This document shows positions 28,740 through 42,700 of a DNA stretch of 64,000 nt, piece by piece. This DNA is from Megalobrama amblycephala. Its lineage: Eukaryota > Chordata > Actinopteri > Cypriniformes > Xenocyprididae. Under the pieces are notes generated by a model, which was given only the letters and a program-made list of their open reading frames with translations, was not told the origin of the DNA and did not search any database. A program made the translations under genes and the position numbers. The stretch covers positions 7,792,396-7,856,395 of the forward strand of contig NC_063051.1 in assembly GCF_018812025.1 (NCBI RefSeq), written 5' to 3'. Within the stretch, counting starts at the first letter, position 1. Every line of letters begins with the position of its first letter.

Positions 28740-29930
28740 TTTTCAGTCTTTCTTTAATACCTTACGTTTGAGAAAATACAAAAGACGTACCATTTAAATG
28801 AAACTTAATTAGCTGTAGCCATTTTAATATAGTTGGTTAATTTCCATGGTCCTCGTCAAGGCTGCTGTGTGTGTCTGACTGAATACGGCAGGCTGATTAT
28901 GATGAACTCACACCTCACTAAGGAGATCACTGGGACTTAGCAACACTCAGCACTTTTCAAAATCCTACAGTAACAGATGGCAAATAAGTGGGATAGGGCT
29001 ACAATTTGCTAACAAAAGGCCATCTAACAATTCCTTTTAAAAAGAACGTTTTTGTAGAAAGAAATAGTGTAAATAGAGTCAAATTCTGTAATTTAAACAC
29101 CATGTGATTTATTGCACATTGAACAATATTTTTCTATAATCATTTAACTGTATTTAATCCGCATTTAGGGACAAATTAATTGATTTATTGAGCATATTAC
29201 AGAAACCATAATTTCATAACCTTCTTCTTTCTGCCTAAGAGTGCCATAACTGTTTGGATGCAAGTATGCATACTTACAAGTACACATGCAAATAATATAA
29301 AGATTATGATATTTTTTTTATAAACGCCACGTCATCAAACGCAGCTGAAGGCTATCTCAATCGGAAAGATCCCATCCTTCATTCGGCCTGTTTTGAAGGA
29401 TGCATCGGATGACCTTAAGTGACCCACAATCCTTTGCACACATTTAAATTCACAAAAATAAACTGACGCAAAACGAGTCCATACTGAACTGAGTTTTTAT
29501 GAAATGTAAGACAAAAATAATGTTTTTGGACACTAAAGTATAGATGGTATGCTTTTTGTTTTGCTGTAAATATAAATTATTAATTGTAATTAATGTTATG
29601 AAGTGATGAGAATACTTTCTGAGTGCAAAAAACAAAACAAAAATAACTGGTTACACTTTATTTTACAGTACCGTAGTTACATTGTAATTACTCAAATAAC
29701 TTACTATACAGTTACAGTTAGGGTTTGGCTTAGGGTTAGCTACTTGTAATTATGCATAATTTACTGTTATTACTATAGTAAGTACATGTAGTAACATGTA
29801 ACTATGGCACTGTAAAATAAATTGTTACCAAATAACTATCAATTTAAACTGTTGTCATACGCAGCTGACGTAGTGAACGCAGTGCAGGCTTCCGCGTTTA
29901 CATCCGAACGCCGACTCTTCTTGTCGCTTC
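28740..29930. other. Intergenic, no gene seen
   Basis: AT-rich. At 29640-29830 an inverted-repeat stretch (TTACACTTTATTTTACAGTACCGTAGTTAC and its partner at 29800) looks like a small DNA element; a related word occurs near 41310. Confidence 0.5.
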
Positions 29931-29939
29931 ATAACATTA

Positions 29940-30155
29940 AGGTTGAACCACTGTAGTCACGTTGACTATTTTAACAATGTCTTTACTTCCTTTCTGGACC
30001 TCAAAATATGCAATGATGTGTGGTTCAGATACCTTCGGATTTCATCAAAAATATCTTAATTTGTGTTCTGAAGCTCTTACGGGTTTGGGACAACATGAAA
30101 GTGAGTAACCTACTTAATGACAGAAATTTCATTTTTGGGTGAACTAACCCTTTAA
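29940..30155. mobile_element. Right-end fragment of the AGGGTTAGTTCACCC MITE
   Basis: Ends GGGTGAACTAACCCT|TTAA at 30152-30155 and shares the CGGATTTCATCAAAAATATC block with the complete copies; the left terminus is absent. Confidence 0.7.
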
Positions 30156-30818
30156 GGTCAAAGCATATCTGTCCAGTACTTATTAATATGATTCAAACTA
30201 GCAACAAGCTAGAATGACATTTATGTATCATATGAACAATAAAGTTCTTCACAATATTTTATTGAATTATCTTGAATTTAGGTATCACTAAATGCTTTTG
30301 CTTTTATTATTCCTGATAGATTTCTTCTATGTGTTCCTAATTATAGCTAAGAATTAAAACCAACATTATTCCTGTAATGTGTGCTGTTATTCAAAAAACA
30401 ATGGATTATTAATAAGTGTGGCTAAAAATAAGTAAATCAACGATGTACCACCGACTGCTAATATTAATTCAATCAATATTATGACCAAACAAATCAGTTT
30501 TTCTTAGAACACATGATGCATCACAAATTTAACATGTATATAGATTTATAACCATTTATGATAACAGACTACGAGCTAGCGGTGGATGTTCAGATAAAAA
30601 CCACCAATTTCAAAATGTTCAGATTTTTTAATGTAATAAAATATCAGGGACATGTTCACCTATTATAATAACACAGAATGCAAAGTTAAAAAGTTCATTG
30701 TGAGATAAAAATGAAGGCTTTAGAGCTCCAAAAAGTAACAAATGTACACAAACCAGGATCCGTTTCAGATATTTTTATTTTTCTGCATAAAAATGCACAG
30801 AATGTGAGTTAATTTGCT

Positions 30819-32595
<1,777 letters not shown>

Positions 32596-32620
32596 CTTGA
32601 ACGGGAGGCAGGAAAGAGGA
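32596..32620 (-). promoter_or_regulatory. rps26: rps26 leader with TOP-like pyrimidine tract
   Basis: On the minus strand GGTCCTCTTTCCTGCCTCCC immediately precedes GTTCAAGATG. Ribosomal protein transcripts normally start at a C within such a tract; the exact start is inferred. Confidence 0.6.
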
Positions 32621-32930
32621 CCGGAAAACGCTAACCGGAAATAAATCTTTCTCTGCTACAAAACAAAAGTCTATTGAACGAAAATACTGTTTCGATGTGA
32701 TGCAAGGCTAGAAATATTAAAGTTTAATTGAGGTATACAATTTAAATATATACTTAAAATTTAAATATATATTACTATATGACACAGGGGCTAATTTATT
32801 CCTAATAAGGAACTAGTTTAATGGGGAAGGATACGCGTTAGTGGCGCATGTAGAGCTGTGGAGTGTCTGATGGCGAAGGCAGCGTAAAAGTCATGTAATA
32901 ACTGTCATAAAGGAGACAGACTAATCATCC

Positions 32931-33264
32931 TTAAAGGGTTAGTTCACCCAAAAAAGAAAATCCTGTCATTAATTACTCAACCTCATGTCGTTCCAAACCC
33001 GCAAGACTTTCGTTCATCTTCACAACTCAAATGAAGATATTTTTAATGAAATCTGTCCCTCCATATCGAGCAATGCAATTTACACATTCAAGGTCCAGAA
33101 CGATAGGAAAGACATCCTTCAAGTGCTCCATGTGATTCCAGTGGTCTAACTAGTTCTTTGTTTGCACAAAAAAAACATAATTGAACAAAGGTCTTACGGA
33201 TGTGGAACAACATGAGGGTGATCAATTGACAGAATTTTCATTTTTGGGTGAACTAACCCTTTAA
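32931..33264. mobile_element. TTAA-flanked MITE (AGGGTTAGTTCACCC family), short copy
   Basis: TTAA at 32931-32934 and 33261-33264 enclose matching inverted ends AGGGTTAGTTCACCC / GGGTGAACTAACCCT. Internally deleted relative to the 800-bp form. Confidence 0.87.
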
Positions 33265-33478
33265 TTATGTAAACACAATATTAAAAAATGCTATTATTAT
33301 AATATAATTATACTAAATGGTGTAAGTCCAGCAAAGGTAGAGTTATGTAAATAGTTTTGCTCTATTAAATGGATAAAACAATATTAAATGTAATTTCATT
33401 ATAATACTTTTGAAAATAGATTAACAATAATTGTAAATGCATAGCAAATATGTTGACTTATGCACAAATGCTCCTTAT

Positions 33479-34242
33479 TTAAGGGTTAGTTCACCCAAAA
33501 ATGAAAATTCTGTCATTTATTACTCACCCTCATGCCGTTCCGCACCCGTAAGACCTTCGTTCATCTTCGGAACACAAATTAAGATATTTTTGATGAAATC
33601 CGATGGCTCAGTGAGGCCTGCATAGCCAGCAATGACAGTTCCTCTCTCAAGATCCATAAAGGTACTAAAAACATATTTAAATCGGTTCATGTGAGTACAG
33701 TGGTTCAAAATTAATATTATAAAGCGACGAGAATATTTTTGGTGCGCCAAAAAAAAACAAAGTAACGACTTATATAGTGATGGCAGATTTCAAAACAATG
33801 CTTCAGGAAGCTTCGGAACGTTATGAATCAGCGTATCGAATCTGCGGTTCAGAGCGCCAAAGTCACGTGATTTCAGCAGTTTGACACGCGACCCGAATCA
33901 TGATTTGATACGCCGATTCATAACGCTCCAAAGCTTCCTGAAGCAGTGTTTTGAAATTGGCCATCACTAAATAAGCCGTTATTTTGTTTTTTTGGCGCAC
34001 AAAAAATATTCTTATTGAACCACTGTACTCACATGAACTGATTTAAATATGTTTTTAGCACATTTATGGATCTTGAGAGAGGAAATGTTATTGCTGGCTA
34101 TGCAGGCCTCACTAAGCCATCGGATTTCAACAAAAAAAATCTTCATTTGTGTTCCAAAGATTAACGAAGGTCTTACGGGTGTGGAACGGCATGAGGGTGA
34201 GTAATAAATGACAGATTTTTCATGGGTGAACTAACCCTTTAA
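33479..34242. mobile_element. TTAA-flanked foldback MITE, near full-length copy
   Basis: A 760-bp palindromic copy of the same family as 25.1 kb, with TTAA at 33479 and 34239. The left end lacks one A after TTAA, and the right end has a small deletion just inside the terminus (CATGGGTGAAC). Confidence 0.86.
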
Positions 34243-34474
34243 TGTGAAATGTGCTCAAGAATCACTAGACTTGGTGAGTTTTAACTGAATCGTCTTCATA
34301 AGAAAGGGCACAACTGAGAAATGATTTCAAATTTATATTATTTTAATTAACGAATACTAAAAATAACAATACATAAATTGTATTTAAAAGAGATGCACAG
34401 AAAATTACAAATGTTGTAACCTGAAAGGTTAGGATATAAAATCTTTGAACATGATACATTGAGAAGTATACAAT

Positions 34475-34492
34475 GGGGGGGGGGGGGGGGGG
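34475..34492 (+). repeat. Homopolymer run of 18 G
   Basis: An uninterrupted G run in AT-rich surroundings; the complementary strand of a ppp4r1l transcript would carry C here. Confidence 0.95.
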
Positions 34493-35986
34493 ATCAAATC
34501 AAATTTTGTATCTTAATATTGTAACATTATGAGAGAACTAGTGGATCAGTACATATGCAGTATGCAGACAGATGAAGTGGTTTCATTGACATCAGTAATG
34601 TCAGTGCCTCAGTAAATCAAACAGGAGAATTTATTGGGGAAAATATAACAATCTAACAAAATATAAATCTATGAACATATGAAAAAAAAAAAAGAAACAA
34701 ACAAAAAGGACACACAGCCACACACAGATGCATGCACACAAACACACATGGGAACACAAGGGAAACAACTTCGCCCATTATACAATTCCAAACCAAACAT
34801 CGCCACACGAAAAAAAAAAAAAAAAAAAAAGACTGGCCTTGAATCCTGTAGAGATCATCAATAAAATCATATTTGATCACAGGCTGTATTTCAGAACTAG
34901 ACTAAAACCTTTTAAAAAAAAAAAAATTCCATATACACAGTCCATAAACATATTCCATATACACATCTGTGAGAATAAACGCACTGGATCCGAGCACCAC
35001 TCGAGTTTGGTCAAGAAAGTTGCCTTATTAAAAAAATCAGAACTACTGATTTATCATGATTCATCCAGTCCAGCAGATTTAATATTACTTATATATATAT
35101 ATAAAAAAAGGACCTGCAATTTTCTTTCTATTGAACCCTTAATGATTAGTAAAGTGCTCTTGGCAAGGTTTGCCCTTACATGCTGATGTGGGTCCGGTCC
35201 CCCTAATTTAAATATATAAACCATTAAAACAGACATACTGATAACCAATCAGCAGCCACAAGCAAGTTAACCGATGCCAAGAGCAGCACAACCATGAAAC
35301 GGATGGTCCATCATTTCAACTTCAAGCACATAGTAGCTTATTTACTTTAAAGCAAATTTGGGAATTGTCAGAGGAATCATGACGTGCTTTGATTAACTAG
35401 TGCAACTGCAACTAAACAGTGTGCTTGTTTCGATGTTTTCCACAGACAACCAAGCAGCGCCCTCTGCAGGTCAGCCCATTTAACCAATCGAGTGTTTAAC
35501 GAACATCATTAATGTCTTACTGTAATTCTAAAGACTGGACAAGTCTGAATTTTGCTTGTACAGTGTCTAAATGTTGTCTAGTGGCTATAAAGGTTGCTTG
35601 GAAAGCATTGGTTTACTCCTGACACCCCTCTAAAATACTGGCCCCTTTTATTTATAAAACGGCGAGGTATAAAACCGCTCTCCACCAATCAGGGAAGACG
35701 AAGAGGTTACATACAACTGGATCTCACTCAGAACACACAGAAAAACATGTACATTAAAATATCAGTACTGAAAGACAAGAGCAAATTCTTGCAAGCTACA
35801 AAAGGATTGAGCAAAAAGAGGGAGGTTTTCGGCTCCCGAGCTGCAATAACTCGCTCGTTTGCCATTTTTTAATCGTCGTTTCCCACAACAATGCAGGTGC
35901 ACTCTGAGGGTCAGGTAAACAGGAGGTTAATAAATGCAGCAAAATTTCACTTTCGCTCAGCTCGATACCATTTTGCGGCATTGCAG

Positions 35987-36022
<36 letters not shown>

Positions 36023-36314
36023 AATATCAGGTCTCCCTGAGTTAGTAGCACTTCACTGTGTCAGTCTGCTTATGTCTTCTTAGTCCTTTTTGTTTTAAGA
36101 AATCCACAAGAAAAGGAAATGGAGAAAAAAGAAGAAGTCTTACAAATGTACAGTTAGCTTTGGAGGGGCAGCTGGTAGCATCTGAACGGTTTTGAGAAGA
36201 AACACAATCCGCCTTTAAGATGCGTCTTGTGTCTCCAAATACTTTCTGCTGCCACAAAGGTGCAAACGAAATCTTGCACTATTTAGAGAGGTGAGATGGT
36301 TGTTCTGTGTTTTA

Positions 36315-36316
<2 letters not shown>

Positions 36317-36352
<36 letters not shown>
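36317..36352. repeat. (TG)n microsatellite
   Basis: About 18 dinucleotide units in the presumed 3' UTR of ppp4r1l. Confidence 0.95.
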
Positions 36353-36355
<3 letters not shown>

Positions 36356-36797
36356 AGTGCTGGAGGAAGAGGCTTAAAATGAGGTTTGGAAGTGAGAAGA
36401 TGCGTGGGCCTCATGTATGAAAAGTTTTCATTTTTTTTTTGACAAGGCAATCTCAATTTCATAATTTAAATGGCAAAAACCAATGAGGAAGATAATTTTT
36501 CATGGCTGTATCAGTTGTATTAACATAAATACGCATATATTTGCATATATTAAGAATCCAATTTTAAATTTAGCTACATATACGTTTTTTTTTTCAATAA
36601 ATGAGGCCCATTTTGTGTATAAATCAGAAAATGCATAAAATATGCATATACTGTGGAGCATATTAGGCGAGGATAAGGATGCATTGTGTGTGTGAAGGTC
36701 TTGGTCAGTAGTTCCTATTTGTAAACACTTGTCTGTGAATCCGTTTAGTGTTGTTCCTGCTGGTGCTTGTTCACATGTGCGGATAGAGCTAAAGGTG

Positions 36798-39700
36798 CTA
36801 AATGAGCGCTGCCGTGTCCATGACGTTTCTGTTGGGATCCAGTGTGGCAAAGAACCGCACGTCCCTGTCCTTGTCCATCCTCAGTTCGGACAGAGCCTCT
36901 TCTAGCTCATCTGAATAAGCGCTGCCTGGGTCCTTGAAGTATGCTGAGATCAGAGTAGACACATAGATGGTGATCAGAACTGATGTCTAAACCGTGACAC
37001 TTACACAGAAAAATATTTTATCTATTGTGCTATTAATAGTGAAAGTTTATTAGTTAAATAATATACCTACAAGAGGTTAATATAAAACAAAACCAAAACC
37101 AAATTCAGTGGATTTTACATCACTGACTGGCAAAACTACACTTGACAACTTGTACTTTGGACATCATCATTCTAGAAAGCATTTCATTGGACAAAAATAA
37201 GTATACACCTCATACAGGATAGTACTCGTTAATATTTTTGCTCCATTTTCCAGGCAGAGAAAAGAGAGTAACTTTTAATTTAATTTTAACCCTTGGAGGG
37301 TCTAATAAAAGGAGGCACGAGTCTTTGTCAACATCCTGTGATGCATGCATCCTCTTACATCCTCAAATTGTGTGCGTTTGCCTCTTACGTTTTTCCAACA
37401 CGCTCTGTCGTAACGCCTTGGCCACTAGTACGCGTACGTTGGGCACAGGATCTGATGAGAGGCTGAGTAGACTGGGTAGAAGGTGCTGTGCAAACTGGTC
37501 CATGGGCATGCAGTCCTCCTCCACTATTGCCTGAATGGAAACAAAGGAAATGTTTCAATCACTCACACATTTAGATTTTGCCTGATGCATATTGTACTCA
37601 AAAAGAGCAGGTTTTAAATAAATAAATTATAATTTAAATAAATTAAGTTGCACACTAGTCTGTTATTGTGGCATCTTGATTTTAAATGCATCCATCCCAC
37701 GTCATGAAAAATTAACAGCAGCAAAAATATGACAGTAAAAGAAGTGAAGAAACAGTGTAGGACCACATGAATTAATGTAAAGATGGCGTGACTGTAAATC
37801 CTTTGGATAATGCTGTATGAAACTACAATTTGATGTCAAATTTACCTGGCAAATGAATGCAAATGCCTGACGTCCGACCCATTTGGGACAGTGGCAGAAT
37901 CTCATAATGAGCTCATTAATGTAATTCAGACCCAGGTCATGAGCTTCACAGGAATAAAACTTCTGCAGGATCACCACCACCTACACAGATTCACAAGACA
38001 AAACTTAAAGAACACTATGTTTTCATGCTTGAATGTTCAAAAAAACACATTGTTTTTCACATATTTCACATTGTTGAAGCACCTCTCTTCCTAGTCTGTC
38101 AGTAACGCTCTGTTTAGTTCCTGTCTCTATGAAGCCTCTCCTTCCGAAAAGCGCAATGTGCTCTGATGGGGATGCATATATGTTAGGTGATCGTGTTTCT
38201 TTGTGCCAGTAATTTTCCTTGTGCCGTCTTTCGCCTTTCTCATAAGGCGTGATGCTTGCAAATGCTTGAACAACGGATACTTGTTCAGTCGGTTCAGGCT
38301 GGCTTTGAGGTGTGCTTTTGTTAGTTTCGATGGACTTTGTCGACATGCATTAATCATACAGTTTTTTATGTCGCTGTTTTAAGTGCTGGAACAGGTTTGT
38401 TGTATTGCCCTGTTACATTGCAACAATCTCACAGGTCTTGCAAATTACCATGCTCTCTGACACATCCTTTCTCCTGAATCCAAAATACTAAAATATTCTG
38501 AATTAAAATATAAATAAATTAATAAATAAAATTGCAGTCTTATGCGATTTAGAAATTGCATGTGGTCAAATCGCGATTGTTTTGCAATTGCAATTAATTG
38601 CACAGCCCTAGGCTGGACCAGTGGGCTGTGATTGGTCAACCGCTTTGAACGTGTTCGGGTTTGGGTTACACCCCTTACCATAACCATGAGTTTCAACACA
38701 CTACTAATGCAACTCATCCTTTTTTTGCATAAGCCTTGGGTGGGAATTATTTAAATGAAGAATATTTTGATGTGTTCGTTCCCAGAAGAAAACTCAAGAC
38801 TACAATTGAGGCATTTCAGGGAGTTCAGAAATAGTGCATACTGATATAGAGAATAACTCCTTTTGGAGTGACTTTGTGCTTTGTAGCTTTGCAGACCTTT
38901 TTCATGCTCAAACAGCAACATTACACAAAACAATTTAAAATGTAAAAAAGCATAATAGGTTAAAACATTTAGCACAACATGTGCAGATCACCCGAGACAG
39001 ATGTTAATACCCATGAGATGAGGTTTAAAACCAATGGAGTTGCTAAAAGCAGAACATAAACTCGAACAATACAGTAAAAGGCATTGTAATGTTGTGCTAT
39101 TTTTGGAAACAAGCTGAAGGGAATTTGACTCACCAGTTTATAGGAGATCCACCGCACTTCAGACACTTTGTCAGAGCAAAGGTTAAGCGCAATCTGTCTG
39201 AGGTAGTCATAGACGTCGTTGTGACTGTACAACTCAATGATCAGGATGAGCTGTCTAAATACACAGACACATGCCACAAGAGTGAGATCACACTTAAGTG
39301 CTTCAAAAAAACACTCTGAAAAACACTGAATAAAGCATGTAACAAAGTAGTACATACTCAGCTAGCTCATAGCGGAATCTCCAATTTCGACTGTTGTCCG
39401 TCACCATGAACTCCTGTAGCTGATACAGATACTCCCGACGCTTCTCGGCATGAAGAAGCTACAAAAGAGGAAACAAAGATTTGTTGATGCCAGTGTTGAT
39501 AGGGACTTTGACTAAAAACTATTAAATAATGCTGACAGCCATGACATGCTCATCAAATTTGAAATTAAACTTTTTGAAATGCATTTAAGAAATCAGCAAT
39601 CCCCGTATGGGCAATTCACTTTTTAAAGCTCTTTGCATAAGCTACACATTTTCTCAGTTAAAGAAATTTCATATTCTCACCTTCAAGAAATCATACAGGT

Positions 39701-42700
39701 GTTTGAGGACTCCTATCCGCACCTCATCCAGATCTTTAAGGAATCCATTGAATATGGGCACCAGGTCAGCCGCGGTCAGCTGATCCCCCAGAATCACTGC
39801 CAACTCATGGATAGAGAACGCAAGTGTCCGTCGCACCTTCCACTGGAACACATACAAAGTTAATTCATTTGACAAATGCAAAACACTCTGGTGTACCGAA
39901 GTTACTGCGTCTATACCTCATGTATTACATATTTACAAAAGAAAGACAATTATAATCCATTACATTATGGTACAGTAAAAATATTGTTTCATTAATAATA
40001 AGTAAATATATAGTATATAATATAACGTATATATTATATAATTATAAATATATAAGGTTATGTAAGAATTATAAAGTGAAATGTGTTACAGTACTGTACT
40101 AACATTTGATATTTTGACAGTTTGGTTTTCCAACAAATACCATGATGAGTAATGCATATTAAGAGGAAGTTTTACCTGTACGTCTGTAGCGAGGGTCTCG
40201 TACGTGTCTTTGAGGCAGTGCCAGTTTTGTCTGCCCAGCGTTAGGGCAACACCTGGCAAGCTGAATGCACAGTGTTTGGCGATCTCGGTGTCCACGGTCT
40301 GAGCTCGAGCGGGGTCTGTCATGGACAGATACTGATCCAGCAACTGCTGTGGAATTACATTCTGAGACACAAGAAAGAACGAGTGTCAGGAAACTTCACA
40401 GAGTTGATAAACTAGTTTGATCAGTCGGATTTAGTCTGTTTATTTACAAAAAGAGTTTTTATACATTTGATGTGCTTTTCATTAATGATTGTAATTGAAC
40501 AAGGTTTGTGGTCTGTACAAATATTTTTTAAAATTAAGGCCAATGTAAAGCTAGGAGATTTTAATATGGTAAAACATGCAAGTAACATTTCCCAAGCAGT
40601 ACTTTACCTGAACTTTAGACTTCTCCTCTTCGCATGTTTTAACTGCGTCTGAGTCTTTGACTTCCTCCACGTTTTCTATTAGGTCTGACTCCTGTATGCA
40701 CACACACACACACACACAAATGCATATACAGTATAATGAACTCTCTACTGTAGAGTTACTGTGCCAGCACTTCCTTCTAATTACATTTGCATAAACAGAT
40801 TTACATAAAAATGCAGAAGTCGATTTGCCATGACATGTCAAACAGTGGCAGCAGCATCAAAACCATTTAAAAAACAACATTATTCTCCTTTTATAATTGT
40901 TATGACCTCATATTAACTGACAGATTACATGGAAATGGTATTTTCCAGCCTCAGTGAAGATTCTTCATTTGGAGGCTTTATTCAGGGAATAATGATATAA
41001 AATTATTTTAATTAAAAATTAATATATATGGATAGTTCTGACAACAACAACAATAGTAATAATGATTTTTTATTATTATTATAAAATAATAATTAAAAAA
41101 ATAAATTACTATTAAATTTAATTAATTATTTAAATAACAATACTAAATAATGTTATAATTATAACATTTTAAAAAATATCTGTTACATTAAGTATTACAT
41201 TTATTCCTGTAATAATTAATTAATTAATTAATTTAAAAGTTATAATTATAATTTATTAAATTAAATTATAATTATAATTATTGTCAAAAGTTGAAACATT
41301 TGGTAACGCTTTATTTTAGTGTCCTTGTTACTATAGTAATAACTATAAATTATGCATAATTGCATGCAAGTAACCCTAAACCAAACCCTAATCCTAACCC
41401 TAGAGTAAATACATGTAGTTAATTAATATTAGGGCTGGGCGATATATCGCATGCGATTTTCATGCGCATTTCGTCAGTAAAGCCGGTTCCCTGATTACCG
41501 CTAAATCGCCATCACCTGCTCTCAAATGGAGCGGCATTTAAGGGTGCTTTCACACTTGGTTCGATTGCCTGGACCGAACCTGAGTTCGATTGCTCCCCCC
41601 TCCCCCTGCCCCCACTGGACTGTGTTCACATTATATTATTTGGGTCCGACCCGCGGTTCGTTTGCGTCATCAAACCAGCAGCTGTTTACTCCGTTGCTTA
41701 GTAACGACGGCGCAGGAGAGGGCGGCAAAATGCATAACGTTGCTCTCCTCACTTTCATATTTTTGTTTTTTAACCGTTGGTTTTGTTCATAACGACACTT
41801 GCCTCTATCTGCCGCGACTGTAGTACGGAAGGTGAGCAGAAATAAGAAAGGCTACACTACAGCTCTCTGCTTGCAGCACGTCAGTCACGCTCGTTGGGAA
41901 AGTGAGTGAAACACACACACAAACACACATTTTTATCAAATAATACGGCATTAATAGCGGTTCACTTCCGCAATTTGGTACGTTTGCATTCATATCAGAA
42001 GCGAACCGTACCGGAGTTCACTTGAACCGCACCCCAGACCACCCTTTTTAAGCGGACTCGGGTACGGTTCGCGGGTGCGCACCCGAGTTCAGAAGACCGC
42101 GTTCACATCATCCAAACGTACCGAACTCTGACGTCAATCGAACCCGGGTGCGCACCAAAAGTGCTAATGTGAAAGCACCCTAATAGACAGAGCCGTAGTT
42201 CACTGACAAGCTACGCAATATCGCGTTCATTATCGAAGGCGATTCATCTTCGATAATTGCATGTGATATATCGCCCAGCCCTAATTAATATCAATCAGTA
42301 CTTAAATGTTTAATTACACTGAAACAGGGACACCTTACAATAAAGTAGTGAACTACATGAACCAACATTACTATTATTAATATCATTATAATAAAATATA
42401 TAAATTATAATGGCAACATTTTTAAAAAAACATAAGTATTATAAAATTAATTATATGTAATAATACTTCAAATGGAAAAATGTAATAGATCATTTTTAAC
42501 GTTATAATTGTGAAATGGCTAAATTGACTTTTATTCACTATAAAGTTGTCTTCTCACCTCACTGCTGTGTTCAGAGTCATCTACCAGCACAGGTGACGTG
42601 GAGGGCGAGTCTGAGATCTGTGCGTCTGTCAGTGAGAGTTCACTCATGGCACTGAGCTCGTCAGATGTCGGGGAGCCTGTGGAACCGTTACTCTCTGACA

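Larger units (their letters stand above)
34243..36797 (-). other. Region downstream of ppp4r1l, partly its 3' untranslated region
   Basis: No further coding exon seen. Minus-strand AATAAA signals occur near 34629 and 35647, so part or all of this stretch is probably the ppp4r1l 3' UTR. It includes an 18-G run at 34475, poly-A runs at 34810 and 35990, and a TG microsatellite at 36317. Confidence 0.4.

Noticed and set aside
34653..35248. Open frames of 60-150 codons in the ppp4r1l 3' region
   Set aside because: Driven by poly-A and CACA-rich low-complexity sequence; no domain seen.
41526..41823. Open frames of 77-88 codons
   Set aside because: They lie inside the nested MITE and show no protein features.
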